Of a DNA stretch of 64,000 nucleotides, positions 42,377-50,235 are shown piece by piece. The notes beneath the pieces were generated by a model, which was given only the letters and a program-made list of their open reading frames with translations, was not told the origin of the DNA and searched no databases. The position numbers and the translations under genes were made by a program. Source of the DNA: Bacillus sp. FJAT-27916 (GTDB taxonomy: Bacteria > Bacillota > Bacilli > Bacillales > Pradoshiaceae); NCBI RefSeq assembly GCF_001183965.1, contig NZ_LFZV01000001.1:3191263-3255262 (forward strand), in the 5' to 3' direction. The stretch's first letter is position 1. Every line of letters begins with the position of its first letter.

Positions 42377-42763
42377 ATGAAAACAACCCACATCCAAAGA
42401 ATCATCTTCATCTGTCTGGTCCTCAGTACAGCCGGCCTTTTTCTCCCATGGTTTTATACAGATATGGATATAAGCCATGTGAATGGATGGCAAACGTTGC
42501 AGAGCTTTCCGCTGCTTGGATTTTCCCTTTTTGGCTCTATCATTCTTTTATATATGTCAAAGCTGCGAGGATTACTTACCTTATGCTTAATACTTACACC
42601 CCTGTTTTGCATCTATGTTTTTCTCACATGGCCGATTCTGCCGGGAGTAACATCGATCAGTCTCATCAATAGCTTTCTCAGCGCTCATGCCGGTTTTTAC
42701 ATAACTTTGAATGCTTCATTCATAGGCACCTTGCTTTATCTATATAAACTATATGCACGATAA
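42377..42763 (+). CDS. small four-segment membrane protein, family not recognised
   Basis: Protein of 128 residues with four hydrophobic segments (about 8-25, 43-60, 66-85 and 102-124). AAGGAG is 7 nt before the ATG, so it is translated. A TTGAAA/TATAAT pair with 15-bp spacing lies at 42317-42343. It ends 15 bp before the YdcZ-type gene and is probably cotranscribed with it. No function assigned. Confidence 0.7.
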   Translation: MKTTHIQRIIFICLVLSTAGLFLPWFYTDMDISHVNGWQTLQSFPLLGFSLFGSIILLYMSKLRGLLTLCLILTPLFCIYVFLTWPILPGVTSISLINSFLSAHAGFYITLNASFIGTLLYLYKLYAR

Positions 42764-42778
42764 TGATTGGAGTTTATA

Positions 42779-43213
42779 ATGATGAAATATTTATTATCCT
42801 TATTAGCCCTTTTAGCCGGCAGCGGCGTTGCCATGCAGAGCCAAATCAATGGCGAGCTCGGAAAAAGAATTGGTCCTTTAGAGGCATCTCTCATCTCCTT
42901 TACCGCCGGAACCATTGTCTTAATTATTCTTGTCCTCCTGTTCGGAAAAGGCGGTTTTCCACCAATCACAACGGTGCCAAAATGGCAATTAACCGGGGGA
43001 TTATTCGGAGCCTTCTTTGTGGCGGCCATTACTCTCTGTGTGCCAAGAATCGGGGTCTCCTTAACACTCCTTATCGCTATTACCGGCCAGATTATCATTG
43101 GAGCAGTCATTAATCATTATGGGCTGTTTGGAGCTGCCGCAGCGCCCATCAGCATGCAAAAGCTCGCAGCCATTGGCTTAATGCTTGCTGCCATTGCTAT
43201 TTATAACGCATAA
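42779..43213 (+). CDS. DMT-family YdcZ-type (DUF606) membrane protein
   Basis: Protein of 144 residues with four or five membrane segments. The opening LLSLLALLAGSGVAMQSQIN and FVAAITLCVPRIGVSLTLLI are characteristic of DUF606/YdcZ, half-size relatives of EamA drug/metabolite transporters that probably dimerise. The start is one of two ATGs at 42779, after GGAG; an earlier TTG is not favoured. It is downstream of an unrelated small membrane protein gene. Confidence 0.85.
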   Translation: MMKYLLSLLALLAGSGVAMQSQINGELGKRIGPLEASLISFTAGTIVLIILVLLFGKGGFPPITTVPKWQLTGGLFGAFFVAAITLCVPRIGVSLTLLIAITGQIIIGAVINHYGLFGAAAAPISMQKLAAIGLMLAAIAIYNA

Positions 43214-43216
43214 AGA

Positions 43217-43254
43217 AATAGGCTGGAAAACAAAATTTCTGTCTCCCAGCCTAT
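43217..43254. terminator. bidirectional terminator
   Basis: AATAGGCTGG and CCAGCCTATT form a perfect 10-bp stem with an 18-nt loop between convergent genes. Confidence 0.8.
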
Positions 43255-43267
43255 TATTCATTCCTTG

Positions 43268-43975
43268 TCACCTGTTAAACCATACAGATTTCATTGTCAT
43301 CTTTATTTTCTTTCTTCCATTGAATCTTCTCAGCCAAATCAAGAAGGCAAGTACAGCAGCTGTCAATCCATAGAACATAAAATCATTTATCCCACTGGAC
43401 ATTAATCCTGCTGGCACTAAGGCAAGCAAAAAGAAATAAATAAAATTGCCCAATGCGGTTCCAATAGTAAAACCCTTAAGCCCAATAGTGCTTAAGCCGC
43501 CCAGGATATTAATGAGACTGGTAGGAATAAAAGGAAGCACCCTCGCTGAAAAGACAAACATAAAGCCCCTCTCTTCCATTCTTCTCAGCTGCTTGGCACT
43601 GATTCTCTTTGAAACAAAGTCACTGAATAAATAACGAACGGCCAAAAAGATAATAACAGCGGCAATCACACTTGTGAACCAGCTCCATAAAAAGCCGTTC
43701 AAAAAACCAAAAAGAGCAATATTTATGGTAATCACCAAAATCAGCGGAATCACCGTAAAAGAATTCTGAATGACCATTATGACAAGCATCAAGCTGTATG
43801 CATAAAGCCATGAATCTGCCAATGAGGCGCGAATATATTGAATGTCACCAGCCTTAACGGCTTTAAAGAGGAGACTTTTAGTGATGGAATCAAAAAAGCT
43901 GACAAAGAGGATAACAGCTATGGCAAGAAAAAGGACCTTCCAATTGATATATTTATCGATCTTAAGTCTGTTCAT
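43268..43975 (-). CDS. TVP38/TMEM64 (DedA-like, VTT domain) membrane protein
   Basis: Protein of 235 residues with about six membrane segments. The block FSARVLPFIPTSLINILGGL (about 141-160) followed by KGFTIGTALGNF is the VTT/SNARE-associated signature. Members are lipid scramblases or lipid-linked intermediates transporters. A basic C-terminal tail (RRFNGRKKIKM) is cytosolic. No operon partner. Confidence 0.85.
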   Translation of the reverse strand: MNRLKIDKYINWKVLFLAIAVILFVSFFDSITKSLLFKAVKAGDIQYIRASLADSWLYAYSLMLVIMVIQNSFTVIPLILVITINIALFGFLNGFLWSWFTSVIAAVIIFLAVRYLFSDFVSKRISAKQLRRMEERGFMFVFSARVLPFIPTSLINILGGLSTIGLKGFTIGTALGNFIYFFLLALVPAGLMSSGINDFMFYGLTAAVLAFLIWLRRFNGRKKIKMTMKSVWFNR

Positions 43976-44175
43976 TCATCACCATTTCTTTCCCGCCTTG
44001 CGAGGAAGTATTGTCATATACGAGGAAATCTCCATCTCAATGCATATAACAGTTTAACATGGTGTCCTACATAATTAGGCACGTATATATTTCCCAATAT
44101 GATTATTCCATACCTTTTATACTCATAATAATCCCATTTTTACCAATACCCCTTCGACAATCCTTTTTAAACCTT

Positions 44176-45033
44176 TTATTTTTGCAATAGATTACTTACC
44201 TTATCAATTACCTGTTCCAGCTTTTCAGCATTTTTCCTGTATGCCTTCTTTACCTCATCCTCTTTTTCAGAAAGGGAGAACCACTCAAAATCATTCCGGC
44301 ATTTATGCATGGCAGCTAATAATACTTGCTTATCCTCTGAATGTCCCTTTTGGGAATCATCATATAAATCAGCCTTAAACTCACCAGATGCATTCACCTG
44401 TCCAATAAATACATCTTCATCTGATACACCTTGAGCCTTTAGCTGCTTCTTTAGCCATGCCTTGCTTTTCCCCGCACGCTCTAATGATTCATCCAAAATA
44501 ACGCCATCCATGATCACCGTGTGAGACTTCCCCTCGTTCGTTACATATAACTGAATGTCCTTCGGTGTCAACGGACGATTTTCTTTTTTAAGCAAGACAC
44601 TTAAAGATCCATTTGCTTCAAGAACGGCATACTCAACCTCAGAAAGGTCGAAGACACCTTCCTTTCTCATCATTTCGAGGAATTCATCAATGGTTACTTT
44701 CTCTTTTCTCAAGTTTTCCTCAAGTACCTTGCCTTTTTCGATAAAGGCAGTCCCTCTCCCGTCAAGGAAATTGCGCATGGATTTGCTTTTCATCGTAATG
44801 AAGCTGGAGGCATAGGGAATAGATGCAGTAGCCAGCATAGCGATAACCCCCAGATAAAATTTTTCACGTAAGTTAATAACGAGCTCAGCGCCTATATTTC
44901 CGATTGTAATCCCTGTCACATATTCAAACATCGATAATTGAGCAATCTGCTTTTTGCCCAGTATCTTTGTAATAATAAACAGAATAATCATAAAGAGAAT
45001 TGATCTTAATACTACATGAATCCAATCCGGCAT
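44176..45033 (-). CDS. DUF421 (YetF-like) membrane protein of a spore operon
   Basis: Protein of 285 residues with three N-terminal membrane segments (to about residue 80) and a C-terminal DUF421/YetF domain. The segments LDGRGTAFIEKGKVLEENLR, FDLSEVEYAVLEANGSLSVL and VIMDGVILDESLERAGKSKA are diagnostic. The last 45 residues form a charged helix. In some Bacillus spoVA operons a related DUF421 protein (2Duf) raises spore heat resistance. Here it follows a DUF1657 gene under a sigma-G promoter, supporting a forespore inner-membrane role. Confidence 0.88.
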   Translation of the reverse strand: MPDWIHVVLRSILFMIILFIITKILGKKQIAQLSMFEYVTGITIGNIGAELVINLREKFYLGVIAMLATASIPYASSFITMKSKSMRNFLDGRGTAFIEKGKVLEENLRKEKVTIDEFLEMMRKEGVFDLSEVEYAVLEANGSLSVLLKKENRPLTPKDIQLYVTNEGKSHTVIMDGVILDESLERAGKSKAWLKKQLKAQGVSDEDVFIGQVNASGEFKADLYDDSQKGHSEDKQVLLAAMHKCRNDFEWFSLSEKEDEVKKAYRKNAEKLEQVIDKVSNLLQK

Positions 45034-45050
45034 CTTCTCACATCCTTATG

Positions 45051-45078
45051 AGACGCATTGGGTCACCCAAGCGTCTCC
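45051..45078 (-). repeat. intercistronic hairpin between DUF1657 and DUF421 genes
   Basis: GAGACGC and TTGGGT pair with ACCCAA and GCGTCTC, a 13-bp stem with one bulge. It contains the DUF1657 stop codon and ends before the DUF421 ribosome site. No T-run follows, so it may stabilise or tune the transcript instead of ending it. Confidence 0.6.
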
Positions 45079-45242
45079 AGTCTTTTTTTCGTATCTTCAC
45101 GAATATCACTAATCATCCGCATGGCATCCCGATAGGTCCTCGCGTCTTCTGCATTGTCGGCACGCTCTGCTTCCTTCTGCAGCCCTGTCTCAATTGCCTT
45201 TAATTTGGCCAGACAAATGCTCAACTCATATTTCAATGTCAT
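45063..45242 (-). CDS. DUF1657 small protein
   Basis: Protein of 59 residues starting MTLKYELSICLAKLKAIETG and ending ISDIREDTKKRLETLG, all helical, with AAAGGAG 7 nt before the ATG. It matches DUF1657 proteins, which in Bacillaceae accompany SpoVA and DUF421 genes in spore operons. A near-perfect sigma-G promoter lies directly upstream. It is the first gene of a two-gene operon with the DUF421 gene. Confidence 0.85.
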   Translation of the reverse strand: MTLKYELSICLAKLKAIETGLQKEAERADNAEDARTYRDAMRMISDIREDTKKRLETLG

Positions 45243-45262
45243 ATCAAGGCTCCTTTGTCATT

Positions 45263-45292
45263 TAGTATGGAACGGATTGATTAAGCTATTCA
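45263..45292 (-). promoter_or_regulatory. sigma-G promoter of the DUF1657-DUF421 operon
   Basis: Read on the minus strand, TGAATA (45287-45292) and CATACTA (45263-45269) are 17 bp apart and match the sigma-G consensus at every defined position. Confidence 0.85.
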
Positions 45293-45314
45293 TCATAAAA
45301 AACAGCATACAAAA

Positions 45315-45340
45315 AAAGCCCTCCTATGCTAGGAGAGCTT
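45315..45340 (-). terminator. intrinsic terminator of the Crp/Fnr gene
   Basis: AGCCCTCCTA and TAGGAGAGCT pair with one mismatch around a 3-nt loop; the minus strand continues with seven T. Confidence 0.85.
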
Positions 45341-45345
45341 TCCAC

Positions 45346-46041
45346 TTATTCATATATATTATGTTCAGCAATTCTTGCCAAAGCATCCATGTCTTTCACG
45401 AATAATTTTCCGCCGGTCCGGTCAATAACACCGTCCATACATAATTTCTTGAGTACCCTGTTCAAATGACGATAGCTCGTACCAATCATATCAGCAATAT
45501 CTGTCAGACTGGATCCATGAGTAATGTCATGAAAAAAGGACTTATCTTCATACGGATTGGTGATGGACAATAAATAACTAGCTACCCTGACCTCCACTGG
45601 ATATAGAAGATTAAAGGTTACAGCATTCGTTTTATCACTGAATTTCCTTGTGACTGCCTTAAGCATGAAATGAAGAAATGCGGGGTCATCCCCAATCTTT
45701 CTTCTGATTGTCTCATAGGATACCTTCAGAGCTTTGCAATCAGTGACCGCTTCCACCGTATGATGAACAATTGGATTATGCACATATTCGATATCTCCAA
45801 TAATTTCCAAAGCCTTTTGAAAGCGGAGAATCAATCTCTTGTCATCTGAAGTCGCGGCATAAATCTTCACTTTCCCTTCGACAATCAGATACATATATTT
45901 CATTTCCTCGCCCTTCAAACATAGGATATCTCCTTTAGGGATATAAACCTGCTCGAAATCATCCTCATTCAAACCTGAAAATATCTTTTCTAATCCAAAT
46001 TTCTCCAAGTATGACGAAATCTCTATTTCTGCTGCATTCAT
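45346..46041 (-). CDS. Crp/Fnr-family regulator (YeiL-like)
   Basis: Protein of 231 residues: an N-terminal cyclic-nucleotide-binding-type beta barrel (about 20-125, with IPKGDILCLKGEEMKYMYLI) and a C-terminal winged helix (about 155-225, with GSSLTDIADMIGTSYRHLNR as the recognition region). Only scattered cysteines are present, so no FNR-type cluster is evident. It is divergent from a nucleoside transporter gene and probably controls it. A palindrome, AGGACATATGTCCT, lies between the two. Confidence 0.85.
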   Translation of the reverse strand: MNAAEIEISSYLEKFGLEKIFSGLNEDDFEQVYIPKGDILCLKGEEMKYMYLIVEGKVKIYAATSDDKRLILRFQKALEIIGDIEYVHNPIVHHTVEAVTDCKALKVSYETIRRKIGDDPAFLHFMLKAVTRKFSDKTNAVTFNLLYPVEVRVASYLLSITNPYEDKSFFHDITHGSSLTDIADMIGTSYRHLNRVLKKLCMDGVIDRTGGKLFVKDMDALARIAEHNIYE

Positions 46042-46180
46042 GCTGTCTATTCACCTATTCCTGCTTCACTAATTATAGTCAGTATAAAGGGAATACCCTC
46101 GAAGGGTAAACGGACAACTATTGCCAAATGAATTGCGTGACTTTTCATGTTAATTTTACTTTTTATAAATAGCTCCATAT

Positions 46181-46194
46181 AGGACATATGTCCT
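46181..46194. promoter_or_regulatory. 14-bp palindrome in the divergent regulator/nucleoside-transporter region
   Basis: AGGACATATGTCCT is perfectly symmetric and lies 102 bp before the transporter start and 140 bp before the regulator start. It does not match the standard Crp/Fnr TGTGA-N6-TCACA site, so its binding protein is open. Confidence 0.5.
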
Positions 46195-46295
46195 TGTTCG
46201 ACATCGGGGTTTGCCATTATTATTCATAAGGGCCATCAAACATGGACTTAAATGGCTTCAAATAAAATAAAGAAAATGAGAGGAAAGATACAACC

Positions 46296-47480
46296 GTGAG
46301 TGTAATTATATCATTAATTGGCATAATTCTTTTATTAGGTACTGCATACCTAATGTCAAATGATAAAAAGAACGTTAATGTCAAGGCTGTCGGTGTTATG
46401 TTCGTTATTCAAGCTGTGTTTACTTGGTTGCTTCTAGGTACATCAGGAGGCTTAAAGGTAATTGATGTCATTTCATCCGGCTTCAATAAATTATTAGGAT
46501 ATGCCACTGAAGGCGTTGACTTTGTTATTGGAGGCTGGATTCCTGAAGGTGGTTCACCTTTCTTCGTGAATGTCTTGCTGCCAGTTATTTTTACATCTGC
46601 ATTATTATCCTTGTTAACTCACTTGAAAGTACTTCCATATTTAATTAAATACATTGGGGGTCTCATTTCTAAAGTAACTGGGTTACCCCAAATCGAGAGT
46701 TTCAATGCAGTCAATTCCATGTTCTTTGGTCAATCAGAGTCTATCCTTGCTATTAAATCATCCATTAACAACTTAAATAAAAATCGTTTGTTTATCGTTT
46801 CAACATCTGCTATGGCAAGTGTATCGGCTGCGCTTATCGCTTCATATATGACAATGCTTCCAGCTAAGTATGTATTGATTGCCGTAGTTCTAAACGTGTT
46901 CAGTGCTTTGATTCTTTCATCTATCATCGCTCCAGTAATCGTTTCAAAAGAAGAGAACGAAATTGTTATTGAAGACATGATTCATTCTAAAAACATCTTT
47001 GATGCCATCGGTATGGGCGCCCTTGATGGAGGTCGAGTTGTCCTTGTCGTAAGTGCAATGCTGATTGGGTATTTAAGTTTGCTTGCCTTATTAAATGGCA
47101 TTTTTGACGGACTTATTGGCATCGACCTTACAACAATTGTAGGATACATCTTCTCTCCAATCGCCTTCTTAATGGGTGTTCCAGCGGATGAGATGCTTCA
47201 AGCAGGGTCAATTATGGGTACAAAATTAATCTCGAATGAGTTTGTTGCAATCCTTGACTTCCAACCAATTATGGGGGAACTTTCTGATAAAACAGTAAGT
47301 ATCTTATCCACATTCTTAATGTCCTTCGCAAACTTCAGCTCAATTGGAATCGTCGCTGGCGCTGTACAAGCCGTCAACGGTTTCAAAGCAAAAGAAGTTA
47401 GCTCTTTCGGATTGAAAATGTTATTAGTTGCGACAATGGCTTCCATCTTGTCTGCAACACTTGTAGGTTTGTTCAACTAA
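46296..47480 (+). CDS. NupC-type concentrative nucleoside transporter
   Basis: Membrane symporter of 394 residues importing nucleosides with H+ or Na+. Hallmarks of the CNT family are present: GLPQIESFNAVNSMFFGQSE (about 129-148), GVPADEMLQAGSIMGTKL (about 293-310) and the late SFANFSSIGIVAGAVQAVNG. The start is GTG 46296 with GAGAGGAAAG upstream. It is divergent from a Crp/Fnr regulator. B. subtilis has several paralogues, so no gene name is given. Confidence 0.92.
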   Translation: MSVIISLIGIILLLGTAYLMSNDKKNVNVKAVGVMFVIQAVFTWLLLGTSGGLKVIDVISSGFNKLLGYATEGVDFVIGGWIPEGGSPFFVNVLLPVIFTSALLSLLTHLKVLPYLIKYIGGLISKVTGLPQIESFNAVNSMFFGQSESILAIKSSINNLNKNRLFIVSTSAMASVSAALIASYMTMLPAKYVLIAVVLNVFSALILSSIIAPVIVSKEENEIVIEDMIHSKNIFDAIGMGALDGGRVVLVVSAMLIGYLSLLALLNGIFDGLIGIDLTTIVGYIFSPIAFLMGVPADEMLQAGSIMGTKLISNEFVAILDFQPIMGELSDKTVSILSTFLMSFANFSSIGIVAGAVQAVNGFKAKEVSSFGLKMLLVATMASILSATLVGLFN

Positions 47481-47493
47481 TATCTATTTATTA

Positions 47494-47525
47494 AGCTGGC
47501 GGGAATTTCCCGCCAGCTTTTTTTC
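47494..47525 (+). terminator. intrinsic terminator of the nucleoside transporter gene
   Basis: AAGCTGGCGGG and CCCGCCAGCTT form a perfect 11-bp stem with a 10-nt inner AAT-rich loop region and a T-run. Confidence 0.92.
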
Positions 47526-47574
47526 ATGAAAAGGACATAACAAGGTTACCCTACAAACAAAAGAGGTGAGAACA

Positions 47575-47703
47575 ATGGGCAAAGACAGACAAGAGAAAAA
47601 ACTGTGGTCTTCGAAAAGAGTAGAATCTGACCGTGATCAAGCATTAAATAAAAAAGGAGCCACAAGGCTCGACACACCGGAAGAAGCACGTGATGATCAA
47701 TAA
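47575..47703 (+). CDS. ypzI: YpzI family small protein
   Basis: Highly charged protein of 42 residues: MGKDRQEKKLWSSKRVESDR followed by DQALNKKGATRLDTPEEARD. It fits the YpzI family as I recall it. AAAGAGGTG lies 7 nt before the ATG. The stop overlaps the start of the next gene by about 11 nt, suggesting coupled translation. Function unknown. Confidence 0.72.
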   Translation: MGKDRQEKKLWSSKRVESDRDQALNKKGATRLDTPEEARDDQ

Positions 47704-48103
47704 ACTGTTTCAAAGCATACTATTCATGATCATCGGCGGCAGTGCTTATATGGGCATCGAATGGCTTTGGAGGGGATACTCACATTGGTCTATGGGGGTA
47801 CTAGGCGGCATTTGCTTCATCATTGTCGGAAGCATGCACATCTTACGGCTCCCTCTACTCGGCCAAGCTATCGCAGGCTGCCTGATGATTACACTGCTAG
47901 AGCTCATCACAGGCCTCATTCTGAATGTATGGCTTCAATGGGGGATTTGGGATTACAGCCACCTTCCTTACAATCTATTCGGGCAAATCTGTTTACGATA
48001 TGCCTTTCTTTGGCTGCCTTTATCATTGGCCGCCATCCCGCTTTATCACGAGCTGCGCTGCCTGCTTTTCCGCCTGGAAAGACCAAAATACCGCATCATT
48101 TAA
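47693..48103 (+). CDS. small membrane protein, putative ABC transporter permease family (CmpB-like)
   Basis: Protein of about 136 residues with four membrane segments. The motif GSAYMGIEWLWRGYSHWSMG (about 16-35) is typical of the family annotated as putative ABC transporter permease (PF06541). No ATPase gene is near, and the annotation of that family is doubtful. It overlaps the ypzI gene by 11 nt; the ATG at 47693 or a GTG at 47690 may be used. Confidence 0.75.
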   Translation: MINKLFQSILFMIIGGSAYMGIEWLWRGYSHWSMGVLGGICFIIVGSMHILRLPLLGQAIAGCLMITLLELITGLILNVWLQWGIWDYSHLPYNLFGQICLRYAFLWLPLSLAAIPLYHELRCLLFRLERPKYRII

Positions 48104-48105
48104 AA

Positions 48106-48143
48106 TAGGAGTCTTTAATCGGCTAGCCGATCAAAGACTCCTA
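48106..48143. terminator. bidirectional terminator overlapping the BRCT gene stop
   Basis: TAGGAGTCTTT, ATCGGC, GCCGAT and AAAGACTCCTA form an 18-bp stem with one mismatch. Its right edge is the stop codon of the minus-strand gene. Confidence 0.8.
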
Positions 48144-49139
48144 CTCCACACAAAAAGTCTCCTTGAATTGTTCTTCCGTCATAATGGGAATACCCAGCTT
48201 TATCGCTTTCTGATATTTTGTCGTTCCAACTCCATTCTTACCCATTAACAAAAAATCAACCGTCTTTGTCACTGTGCCGGCCAAAGTTCCTCCCAAAGCT
48301 TCTATATCCTTTCTGAAATCATATCTTCTCTTAGACAATACGCCTGTAATGACAACCGTTTTGCCATCTAATCGGCTTTTGCCAAGAAAAGGATTGTATA
48401 GAAGTTCCTTTCCTCCAGTCTGAAGAAGCACTCCTTCTATCTCGTAGCCTGTATCATAAGCTAACAATGCCTCACACTCAGGGATAATCTCCTGAAAGGT
48501 ATCAACAGTATATACACGATGGTATGGAACAAGAAAACCAAGCTTCCTAAGAAACGGCAGCTCCACACAGGCAGAATGGCCCCATTTCACCATGAGCCTT
48601 CTATTCTGCCGTATCTCTCGATTGCTCTCATCATTTAGCAAATCGGCCTCTGGATGTTTCTCTTGAAAAGATGCCGTAAAAAATAAACAGCCCTTCACCG
48701 ACAACGGCTCTTCAAAGGCAATAAAACGCGGCACATCAAAGCTTAATGCGAGTTGGGAAGTAATCTCCTTCACTCCCATCAATTCATCAGCCATACAAGC
48801 ATATTGAAAACATCCCTGTTCATAATGCAGTTCTGCCTCTATTCCTTTTGGCAGCAGCTGCATTATGACCGGCTCGTTTATAGACGTTAACTCATTCAAG
48901 AGCACCTCTTGTTCTTGGATTAAAAAAGGGGGGTTATTCTCAGAATAAATCATCTCTCCGGTAAATCGCCTCATGTCCTTTTCGGCTGGTGAATCATCAA
49001 GAATAAACTCAGGATAGGATTTCTCCCATTTAGCGAGCTCTTGGTTCAATCTGATATAAGCTGCATCCATAGGGCTGCTTGCCTTCATCTGTTCCCGTAT
49101 GCTGAATATCCGCCCCTTTATCTCCTTCATTCGTTCCAT
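48141..49139 (-). CDS. BRCT-domain protein with an unrecognised N-terminal region
   Basis: Protein of 332 residues. The last 75 or so (SRLDGKTVVITGVLSKRRYD then FRKDIEALGGTLAGTVTKTV and the late KYQKAIKLGIPIMTEEQF) form a BRCT domain like that at the end of bacterial NAD-dependent DNA ligase. The first 250 residues begin with a charged helical stretch and contain two conserved-looking cysteines but no ligase or helicase motif. A role in binding DNA ends or a repair protein is a guess. Single gene. Confidence 0.75.
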   Translation of the reverse strand: MERMKEIKGRIFSIREQMKASSPMDAAYIRLNQELAKWEKSYPEFILDDSPAEKDMRRFTGEMIYSENNPPFLIQEQEVLLNELTSINEPVIMQLLPKGIEAELHYEQGCFQYACMADELMGVKEITSQLALSFDVPRFIAFEEPLSVKGCLFFTASFQEKHPEADLLNDESNREIRQNRRLMVKWGHSACVELPFLRKLGFLVPYHRVYTVDTFQEIIPECEALLAYDTGYEIEGVLLQTGGKELLYNPFLGKSRLDGKTVVITGVLSKRRYDFRKDIEALGGTLAGTVTKTVDFLLMGKNGVGTTKYQKAIKLGIPIMTEEQFKETFCVE

Positions 49140-49231
49140 AAAATCTATATCCTCATTTCAACATAGTGTTTATCTTATTGTACAAGGAAAAGGAATGGAT
49201 ACAGCCTAATAAAAATTGGCAGGAAACAAAG

Positions 49232-49274
49232 ACAGACAGATTAGCCCCATCTAAAAGAGCCCATCTGCCTGTCA
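49232..49274 (-). terminator. intrinsic terminator of the small membrane-protein gene
   Basis: GACAG and CAGAT pair with ATCTG and CTGTC across one mismatch; the loop is 21 nt and the minus strand continues TTTGTTTCC. Confidence 0.65.
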
Positions 49275-49276
49275 TC

Positions 49277-49507
49277 TCACGAGATATATTCACCATCCGG
49301 CGTTGGTTTCATCTTCACTAAATAGTATAGCTGCACAAACACTAAAATCCCATTCAACAGCCATATACTCAAGGCATCAATCGACATCCCGTAAATAACA
49401 AACAAAACCGCTCCAAAAATATTGACCATCCGAATCTTCCGTTCGCCTGTTAATACAAACGAGAGCAGCACCAATATTCCTGCAAGGATTCCAATTAATT
49501 CGACCAT
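49277..49507 (-). CDS. small three-segment membrane protein (YgjV-like)
   Basis: Protein of 76 residues with three hydrophobic segments: VELIGILAGILVLLSFVL (2-19), the segment around MVNIFGAVLFVIYGMSIDAL (28-47) and IWLLNGILVFVQLYYLV (48-64). The pattern resembles YgjV-type inner-membrane proteins. Function unknown. It lies between terminators. Confidence 0.7.
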   Translation of the reverse strand: MVELIGILAGILVLLSFVLTGERKIRMVNIFGAVLFVIYGMSIDALSIWLLNGILVFVQLYYLVKMKPTPDGEYIS

Positions 49508-49670
49508 TCTCGATTGCCTCCCTCTCTATGTGAGCATATGAATATCAGGGCATAAGGCCCCCTTAAGTTATGTTTAATGTCGCCTATCAGCCATAAACTA
49601 TACATTCTAGATTATGAACTCGGTCCTTAATATATAGCTGGCTAAAGCATTCCATTCTGTCGCACAAAAA

Positions 49671-49693
49671 GGGACGCAGATCGCCCGCGTCCC
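49671..49693 (-). terminator. intrinsic terminator of the VOC gene
   Basis: GGGACGC and GCGTCCC form a 7-bp GC-rich stem with a 9-nt loop; the minus strand continues TTTTTG. Confidence 0.85.
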
Positions 49694-49704
49694 GATTAAA
49701 GTAT

Positions 49705-50127
49705 TCATTCGTTACTCAATAATGGTGTTTTTCTATAGGCTGGGCTTAACTCACTCCACACGTCGAAAAGATTACCGTCCAGATCAGCAAAAACAAAATT
49801 TCTGCCAGCATGTCCCCTGTCCTCAATCTCACCGACAGGCATTTTCCGTCGGATGAAATCCTCCCGAAGATCCGTAAGCGCTCTCTCCCCATCAACTTCA
49901 AAGGTGAGGATAAAACGCTTTTCCCCATTAATATCAGTGAAATTTACGCTTTGTCCAGCACTTGCCTTCAACAGGAAGAAACTTAATCCTGCCAGATTTA
50001 CAATGGCTTTTTCTTTATCAAGATACTTTAATTCAGCCCCAAGGTGATTAACATACCACTTCTGCGAACGGTCTGGATCTGTTACAGGAATATAGATTGT
50101 ACCTACTCTGTTTAGTTTTTCGTTCAT
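49705..50127 (-). CDS. VOC-family (glyoxalase/bleomycin-resistance fold) protein
   Basis: Protein of 140 residues made of two beta-alpha-beta-beta-beta units. RVGTIYIPVTDPDRSQKWYV (7-26) opens the first; GRNFVFADLDGNLFDVWSEL (about 107-126) ends the second with the usual metal-position acidic residues. Members act as lyases, dioxygenases or drug-binding proteins; the substrate is open. Single gene. Confidence 0.82.
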   Translation of the reverse strand: MNEKLNRVGTIYIPVTDPDRSQKWYVNHLGAELKYLDKEKAIVNLAGLSFFLLKASAGQSVNFTDINGEKRFILTFEVDGERALTDLREDFIRRKMPVGEIEDRGHAGRNFVFADLDGNLFDVWSELSPAYRKTPLLSNE

Positions 50128-50206
50128 GCTTATTCATCCCCTTATTCTCTGTTCTACTATAATAATTCTCTCCTTTACTCAAATATTCCTTCCCATAAGT
50201 AAAAAA

Positions 50207-50235
50207 AATGAAGCAGTGGAAAAACCCGCTTCATT
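50207..50235 (-). terminator. intrinsic terminator of cadA
   Basis: AATGAAGC and GCTTCATT pair around a 13-nt loop, followed on the minus strand by eight T. The stem base overlaps the cadA stop. Confidence 0.85.

Noticed and set aside
47761-48108. 115-codon plus-strand frame inside the CmpB-like gene
   Set aside because: Shadow frame with unlikely composition; the overlapping frame encodes a coherent membrane protein.
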